Position numbers and translations under genes: made by a program. This document shows, piece after piece, positions 57,165 to 64,000 of a stretch of DNA of 64,000 nucleotides. Source of the DNA: Arenicola marina. Lineage: Eukaryota; Annelida; Polychaeta; Arenicolidae. The stretch is taken from positions 31,613,670 through 31,677,669 of the forward strand of contig OZ025248.1 of assembly GCA_964019135.1 (NCBI GenBank). The letters run 5' to 3'. How positions within the stretch are numbered: position 1 is the stretch's first letter; each line of letters begins with the position of its first letter. The notes under the pieces are model-generated. The model had not been told where the DNA came from, made no database searches, and worked only from the letters and a program-made list of their open reading frames with translations.

Positions 57165-57870
57165 CAAGGCTCGTGTATGAGGGGCTCCCATCTACCAAGG
57201 CCCGTGTATGAGGGGCTCCCATCTACCAAGGCCCGTGTATGAGGGGCTCCCATCTACCAAGGCCCGTGTATCAGGGGCTCCCATCAACCAAGGCCCGTGC
57301 AGGAGGGGCTCTCATCAACCAAGGCCCGTGTATGAGGGGCTCCCATCTACCAAGGCCCGTGTATCAGGGGCTCCCATCAACCAAGGCCCGTGCAGGAGGG
57401 GCTCTCATCAACCAAGGCCCGTGTATGAGGGGCTCCCATCAACCAATGCCCGTGTATGAGGGGCTCCCATCTACCAAGGCCCGTGTATGTGGGGCTCCCA
57501 TCAACCAAGGCCCGTGCATGGGGGGCTCCCATCAACCAAGGCCCGTGTATGAGGGGCTCCCATCTACCAAGGCCCGTGTATGTGGGGCTCCCATCAACCA
57601 AGGCCCGTGCATGAGGGGCTCCCATCAACCAAGACCCGTGTATGAGGGGCTCCCATCAACCAAGGCCCGTGTATCAGGGGCTCCCATCAACCAATGCCCG
57701 TGTATGAGGGGCTCCCATCAACCAAGGCCCGTGCATGAGGGGCTCCCATCAACCAAGGCCCGTGTATGAGGGGCTCCCATCTACCAAGGCCCGTGTTTGA
57801 GGGGCTCCCATCTACCAAGGCCCGTGTATCAGGAGCTCCCATCAACCAAGACCCGTGTATGAGGGAGAAT
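57165..57870. repeat. 31-bp minisatellite, about 22 copies, just after PPP4R2
   Basis: The unit is ccgtgtatgaggggctccca then tcaaccaaggc, with variants (tctaccaagg, gtgcaggagg). It begins about 100 bases after the PPP4R2 stop and may lie in the 3' UTR. 31 is not a multiple of three, so all frames are open over long stretches without meaning. Confidence 0.92.
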
Positions 57871-58437
57871 CGCCGGGATTAAGACGCGGAGTTAACAACA
57901 AGAGGCCAAGAGGGGGGAATCTGTGTTATATAACCATCGATATCTTATCATCAGGCGTTGACAGGATCAGATCACTGCAGCTCATGACTAGAATAAGTCC
58001 CGTCATATAGTTAGGATGCCATTCCCGGGCGGGTTTTTATCGCCTAACCCGGGCAGGCATGGGCGGAGTCGTGCTTACCATTGGCCGGAGCGTACCCACC
58101 CTCACTGTTGTCTTCACCCTCCGGTAGGTGGTGCTTCGTCGCCGTGGTTTCATCCTCTCGACTACAGGCAGCTCCATCTCGTGAATGTGCGATGATCGTC
58201 TTGTAACATATATAGATATTTCAGTTTTTACCATTGTCTCTGTTGGTCCCTTTTTTTTTAATTTAGATAAATTTATTATCGTCATCATTGTTGATTAGCG
58301 TAAATTGTCGTGTTAGTTCGATTGACACTGATGTTTCTATTGGTCGGTTATACCATTGAGTTTGTATGCGCGCGTGACGGGCGCTATGCGTTTTATCAAA
58401 GTCTCGTTAAAGCTCCACGAGTGGGAAAAACTCTGTG
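57871..58437. other. No gene recognised
   Basis: The stretch following the 31-bp array contains no exon or element that I can support. Confidence 0.45.
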
Positions 58438-58605
58438 TCAGTAAACATGTGAATGGTTGTCTTTTAAGTTGATAGCGTACGACGTTGGCATTGGTGCAAG
58501 CTTTGTGGCAGCCTTTTCGAATACTTGTGACATTCGCCAGGTTGAGTGAATGGTAATATTGTCTCTATTAACAATGGAAGGCGCTTTCACTGGGAAGTCA
58601 ACCAC
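58438..58605 (-). CDS. Candidate terminal exon of the type-3-repeat gene
   Basis: After acceptor cgattacag the minus strand reads VVDFPVKAPSIVNRDNITIH, then TWRMSQVFEKAATKLAPMPT and a stop (56 codons). The entering phase 0 agrees with the phase-0 donor at 60949. The composition is protein-like but no family is recognised, so this is a weak proposal. Confidence 0.3.
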   Translation of the reverse strand: MVDFPVKAPSIVNRDNITIHSTWRMSQVFEKAATKLAPMPTSYAINLKDNHSHVY

Positions 58606-59129
58606 CTGTAATCGATGTCTTGACAATTTTTTTTATAGAACTCTGCAATAAAACGCGTATTTATCTAATCAGCTGAAGGGACAATATTTGTACACTATAA
58701 TAACTTGGTGATCCGTCGACTTTTCGCAGTTTAAGCTATACATATAATTTCAGTTCCTTGATAGGTTTTTATCATCATGGTCCTAACTTTTAACCGTTTT
58801 TTTATTTGCGCAGAAGTTAATTAATTGTTTTCTCTTTTGCGAACGATTTGGGTTGACCTGTAATTCAGTCGGTCTTCATTTTCGAACTCCTATTAGGCGG
58901 GAAGAACAACTAGGGTCTTGGATTGTGCAGACAGTGTTAAGAGACTGCGGCCTGGTCTCTGCCTTTGGGTTAAGCAGCGTCAGTGAGAGAATCCTGGCTG
59001 TTGATATGACGCTCATTACTTTGTGGTGTGGTCAATCTGGTATTTGTGCCCCATGCTAACGCGCTGGCCGGAAAATAAACTTGTTGGTGGTTCGTGTGGC
59101 AAGACAGGAGCACCGACTGATGTGTGTGG

Positions 59130-59600
59130 GGCGGATGCCGCTGTTACAAGGCGGATACCGCTGTTACTAGGCGGATGCCGCTGTTACAAGGCGGATGCCG
59201 CTGTTACAAGGCGGATGCCGCTGTTACTAGGCGGATGCCGCTGTTACAAGGCGGCTGATGCTCCTGTTAAATGGTGGCTGATCCCGCTGTTACATGGCGG
59301 CTGATTGGCGGATCCCGCTGTTATATGGCGACTGATTGGCGGATCCCGCTGTTACATGGTGGGTGATTGGCGGATCCCGTTGTTATATGGCGGCTGATTG
59401 GCGAATCCCGCTGTTATATGGCGGCTGATGGGCGGATCGCGGCTGATTGGCGGATCCCACTGTTACATGGTGGGTGATTGGCTGATCCCGCTGTTACATC
59501 GCGCCTGATTGGCGGATCCCGCTGTTACATGGTGGGTGATTAGCTGATCCCGCTGTTACATGGCGCCTGATTGGCGGATCCCGCTGTTATATTGTGATGG
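59130..59600. repeat. Two-stage minisatellite (gcggatgccgctgttacaag; gattggcggatcccgctg)
   Basis: Six 20-bp units of gcggatgccgctgttacaag lead into about ten longer, more variable units of gattggcggatcccgctgtt plus acatggtggg. It grades into unrelated DNA near 59600-59790 with further weak copies of ctgattggcggatcccgct. Confidence 0.85.
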
Positions 59601-60948
59601 GTAAATGTGCGATTGGTGGATTATTCTGTTATATGGTGTCTGATTGGTGAAGTCCGCTATTATATAGTGATTGATACCCGTCTCTGATCCGTGTATTATA
59701 TGGCAACTGATAAAAGTGTCTGATTGGTGTGAGTGACGATTCCGCTATTATCTAATGATGGATCCGGTGTCTGATTGGCGGCTCCCGCTCATGCCAGACA
59801 GACTGCGAGTGTTAGGTGTGACGTCATATGTGTCCGTGTGATCTCACTGTGTTGGAATGATGACGTCATCACAGCGAATGTGGCGTGACTGCATTGGTGT
59901 ATGTATCGAATCAATAAAATATATTCCACATAGATGTACTATTTTGACTAGTTATTTCGTCGTTCCTGCCTTTTCGCAACCACAGGCCACTGGCCTGGTC
60001 TCGGCTGTAATTTCTTATGATGTAATCTACTACTGGTCTATTTCGGCTAAGCATTGTCGGCTATTTGATGCTGCCTTATAAGTATCTTTCTCTCTGTAAC
60101 ACTGCCCGCAATACGATTCAAATTAGTGTACAATTGAAGCGTTTAATGAATCAAATATAAACACGGAAAAACGCGGCACGTTTGGTCGTACTGTACATGT
60201 ACCGAAAAGGCTTATTCAGCTAACGAGCAACCCATTTGATCCATGGTTCACGCTTATTCTGTATAAAATATATAATCACATGGTGTTCTGTAAGCGTGAA
60301 CCTCAATCACACAATATAATACTATTAATCTATAACAAAACCGAAATCTCGAACATTTTAATATCTGATTAAAATCTCAACGATTCTCTATATATACAAT
60401 AGTCGGTGCACTAAAGTATTGCTAACAATTCACCTTTATACATACACAGTGTCAATCCTAAAAGTTATTAACAACTCACAACCCCCAAAGTGCGAGTCAC
60501 TGGCGACATTGGTGCGATTTTATCGTCATGGAAACGGACATCCGCGAGAGTTGAAAAGTTGAAAGCCACCAGTCGTCTGCTTTCTGCTCAGATGACCGCG
60601 CACCGGTCGTCTGCTTCTTGCTCCGATGACTACGTTATGATGTGTCTAATGTTTAATGATAAAACAGCTCTGCCTTCACAGATCTTCACAGCTCTTCCTG
60701 TAAAAAGACGAATTTTGTCAGCTCATAAAAACTCCAATTACGTCGACGTTGTGTATTTGGAAGACATGAAAACTGCATATAATTATGGTGAATATCCCGA
60801 AGATGAGAGAGAAAGATTACGGTCCATTTACTCGATTTTCACTTGACAGATTGATCAGCTTAAGTAATGTTAAAGACAAGTTTAATATCCCTGGTTACAA
60901 CTAATTAGGCGAACGGCATTTGTCAGCGGATGGCGTGTTGGAACTTAC
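59601..60948. other. Mostly no gene recognised; one orphan frame
   Basis: This is AT-rich. A plus-strand frame at 60490-60846 (118 codons, including NYVDVVYLEDMKTAYNYGEY and PEDERERLRSIYS) looks protein-like in composition, but it has no recognised family or splice context. It may be a relic of a mobile element or chance. Confidence 0.35.
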
Positions 60949-62600
60949 CCTCTTTGGTTTATCTGGATCCACGTCGTCCGGAATTCCATCTCCGTCATCG
61001 TCATCATCCTCAGCATCCGGAATGCCATCGTTATCATCATCGTCATCTAACCAATCCGGAATTCCATCACCATCAGTATCTCTCGCATCCGGATCTAAGT
61101 AATCTGGAATTCCATCACCATCATCGTCATCATCCTCAGCATCCGGAATGCCATCGTTATCATCATCGTCATCTAACCAATCCGGAATTCCATCACCATC
61201 AGTATCTCTCGCATCCGGATCTAAGTAATCTGGAATTCCATCACCATCATTGTCATCATCCTCAGCATCCGGAATGCCATCGTTATCATCATCGTCATCT
61301 AACCAATCCGGAATTCCATCACCATCAGTATCTCTCGCATCCGGATCTAAGTAATCTGGAATTCCATCACCATCATCGTCATCATCCTCAGCATCCGGAA
61401 TGCCATCGTTATCATCATCGTCATCTAACCAATCCGGAATCCCATCACCATCAGTATCTCTCGCATCCGGATCTAAGTAATCTGGAATTCCATCACCATC
61501 ATCGTCATCATCCTCAGCGTCCGGAATGCCATCGTTATCATCATCGTCATCTAACCAATCCGGAATTCCATCACCATCAGTATCTCTCGCATCCGGATCT
61601 AAGTAATCTGGAATTCCATCACCATCATCGTCATCATCCTCAGCATCCGGAATGCCATCGTTATCATCATCGTCATCTAACCAATCCGGAATTCCATCAC
61701 CATCAGTATCTCTCGCATCCGGATCTAAGTAATCTGGAATTCCATCACCATCATCGTCATCATCCTCAGCGTCCGGAATGCCATCGTTATCATCATCGTC
61801 ATCTAACCAATCCGGAATTCCATCACCATCAGTATCTCTCGCATCCGGATCTAAGTAATCTGGAATTCCATCACCATCATCGTCATCATCCTCAGCATCC
61901 GGAATGCCATCGTTATCATCATCGTCATCTAACCAATCCGGAATTCCATCACCATCAGTATCTCTCGCATCCGGATCTAAGTAATCTGGAATTCCATCAC
62001 CATCATCGTCATCATCCTCAGCATCCGGAATGCCATCATTATCATCATCGTCATCTAACCAATCCGGAATTCCATCACCATCAGTATCTCTCGCATCCGG
62101 ATCTAGGTAATCTGGAATTCTATCACCATCATCGTCATCATCCTCAGCATCCGGAATGCCATCGTTATCATCATCGTCATCTAACCAATCCGGAATTCCA
62201 TCACCATCAGTATCTCTCGCATCCGGATCTAAGTAATCTGGAATTCCATCACCATCATCGTCATCATCCTCAGCATCCGGAATACCATCGTCATCATCAT
62301 CGTCATCTAACCAATCCGGAATTCCATCACCATCAGTATCTCTCGCATCCGGATCTAAGTAATCTGGAATTCCATCACCATCATCGTCATCATCCTCAGC
62401 ATCCGGAATACCATCGTTATCATCATCGTCATCTAACCAATCCGGAATTCCATCCCCGTCAGTATCCTTGCGATCGGGATCAACGTGGTCCGGGATGCCA
62501 TCGCCATCGGCATCATTGTCATCCTTGTCCGGGATTCCGTCGCTATCGTCGTCATCGTCCAGACGATCCGGCACGCCGTCTCCGTCGGTGTCTGTGCCGT
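60949..62600 (-). CDS. Thrombospondin type-3-like calcium-binding repeat exon, 13 repeats
   Basis: A 1,652-base exon lies between acceptor ttgttcacag and donor AGG|GTAAGT (phase 1 in, phase 0 out). It encodes thirteen 42-residue units. The first is divergent (DTDGDGVPDRLDDDDDSDGI); the others follow DTDGDGIPDWLDDDDDNDGI, PDAEDDDDDGDGIPDYLDPD, then AR. DxDxDGxxD motifs of this kind bind calcium in thrombospondin type-3 and related bacterial and animal repeats, usually extracellularly. The units are almost identical at the DNA level (126 bp), which suggests recent tandem expansion. The flanking exons, signal peptide and any other domains are not in view, so the gene cannot be named. It probably starts beyond 62.6 kb, perhaps outside the window. 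Confidence 0.85.
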
Positions 62601-64000
62601 CTGTGAACAAAATACAGGCCACTCACTATACCATACCAACTCGTTATATATAATCAACTGTCAACAATGCGACGCTTTTAGGCCAGACAGTGGGCTATAA
62701 AACAGTTACCACACTCACACTACCGCTTGACAGTATGCAGGGGAAGTACGTAGAATTCCCGAGGATTGATACCACGCAAGCCCCCCCCCCCCCCCCCCAC
62801 TCCATCCATCCCCGTATCTATACAATATATTTGAGATACTATTTTGTTTGACTCATGCTATGTTTGCTTACCAGACCTGAAGTAACTCTATTTTGTCGGT
62901 TTTTAACGCCAATTAAGCTACATATGCACCTTGTGCTATCGCAGGCCTACATTTATCAGCCATAACTTGCCCCCTCGTATGTCAATATCGATAATTGACA
63001 AGACGCATAATGTGCTATAACTATGGAAGTTCAGTGACGTCATTGTAACAATCAAGTGCCATAGAAACTAACGCATGGTGTATGAAGAAAGCCTTACACG
63101 GACCCTTATATATGCGTGAACCCCCTTTGTAGGGGGGGGGGGGGGCGGGGGGGCAAGGGGCGATCGTGTTCCCAGATCACGAACAAAAGATTCCCAGTTC
63201 ACGAAGAATCAAACTCCCCGCATAAAAAGGAAGGGCGGATAGATAAGATAAATTATTTTCCTCATTCCCAGTTAACGGTGAAATGAAAAGCCTATTCTCA
63301 AGGAACGGAAACACCTCTTGCGCCCTCCTCCCCCCCCCCCCTCCACCCTTTGTCTCCACCACAGTCCACTGCTACCACCTGGCGCGCTCACTTGGATTAG
63401 GTCTGTAAACGGTTAAAATCAGTCAGGAATTTTGTACACTGACGTCACAGAATCCCATGATTCTCCGCGGTAAAGATGGCGAGAACAACCATTCCGCTAC
63501 AATCTTCTGGCATCAAGAAAGTGTGTCAACAGTAGGTTTTTTCGGTTATACTTTCGCGAAGAAATGTTGGAGCACACGACTGTTAAAATGTCCTCACCTT
63601 GGAGATTCGATATTGCTCTCGTTAATTCTTGGGGATTCGCGATTCAGAGGGGGTATCCCCCCCCCACCCACATTACACAGACTGTGATGGTGACATAGGC
63701 TAACTGACAACTTTCGGGCTGTACAGTCACTACGGGATCTGATCCGAGACCTCACAAGACAAGTCTACTCTTCGACCGCCTCAGATGGCCTTGATTTCGC
63801 ATAGAATGTATAGAACGACAGCTTTCTTCCTAAAAAAAAACAATGAAAATATGTCGACTTTAACACTCCTTAACATCCCCTCGCTTGAAGATGGCGGGTT
63901 TAACCCCCCCCCCCCCCCCACCCCACCCCTTGCTTGGATCCGCCCCTGATGATATTATCTTCCAAGTGTCTATGTACACAAGCATGTGCAGATATAAACA
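62601..64000. other. Right flank: homopolymer tracts, no firm gene
   Basis: C and G runs lie at 62781-62798, 63132-63145 and about 63906-63920. A related dispersed repeat copy lies at about 63760-63950. No exon of the type-3-repeat gene was recognised here. Confidence 0.4.
63440..63535 (+). promoter_or_regulatory. Possible promoter and first exon start (CRE plus aagATGGCG)
   Basis: A perfect TGACGTCA (63440-63447) is followed 29 bases later by AAGATGGCG. The frame from the ATG at 63476 reads MARTTIPLQSSGIKK before a possible donor AAA|GTGTGT, then VCQQ and a stop if unspliced. This resembles the TATA-less starts of the other genes here, but no downstream exon is in the window. Confidence 0.25.

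Noticed and set aside
57208..57769. 176-codon plus-strand frame after PPP4R2
   Set aside because: Product of the 31-bp minisatellite, with no independent support.
60930..62606. 558-codon plus-strand frame rich in His, opposite the Asp-rich exon
   Set aside because: It is the antisense of a 126-bp in-frame coding repeat. The minus strand has clean splice sites and a known motif type; the plus frame has neither.

Overview
The window is nuclear DNA from an animal. The coding sequence is split into many short exons with GT-AG introns that agree in phase. One gene is an unmistakable PPP4R2 orthologue. The intergenic DNA holds tRNA-derived SINEs, TA-flanked MITEs and very many minisatellites. A marine invertebrate such as a mollusc or amphioxus would fit, but the sequence alone does not settle the taxon. 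No prokaryotic feature, tRNA gene, rRNA gene or CRISPR array is present.

Layout. (1) 5.5-18.9 kb, minus strand: a 13-exon gene I could reconstruct with every intron phase consistent (1,106 aa). It encodes a low-complexity basic N-terminal half, one PH domain and a complete C-terminal actin/Arp-like fold. I do not recognise this PH-actin fusion as a named family. (2) 21.9-38.4 kb, minus strand: the first three coding exons of a second gene (start at 38389, 538 aa readable, 3' end unresolved). It has a short coiled-coil-like N-terminus and a long Ser/Thr/Pro-rich exon; it could also be an upstream part of gene 1. (3) 39-51 kb: no gene seen, with large minisatellites at 40.6-41.6, 42.8-44.6 and 46.9-47.4 kb. 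(4) 51.1-57.1 kb, plus strand: PPP4R2, seven exons, 686 aa. (5) 58.4-62.6 kb, minus strand: a 1.65-kb exon of thirteen nearly identical 42-residue Asp-rich repeats of thrombospondin type-3 character, probably part of a gene that continues beyond the window.

The most unusual signal is that five minisatellites in the two minus-strand genes are tandem copies of exon/intron junctions. Four arrays multiply a splice donor (35, 62, 118 and 63/66 bp units) and one multiplies a splice acceptor (49 bp). One 2.6-kb intron is about 85% copies of its own donor at one end and of its own acceptor at the other. In the largest array (53 copies at 32.6-36.0 kb) the units are 63 or 66 bp, so use of any of roughly the first 15 donors would keep the reading frame and add 21 or 22 residues each time. 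This could be neutral slippage seeded at splice junctions or a source of splice variation; transcript data would decide.

Mobile DNA includes two copies of one tRNA-derived SINE in introns, fragments of a second tRNA-like family, three TA-flanked inverted-repeat elements clustered at 48.8-52.8 kb, and an 80-bp near-perfect palindrome flanked by 9-bp direct repeats at 25.6 kb.
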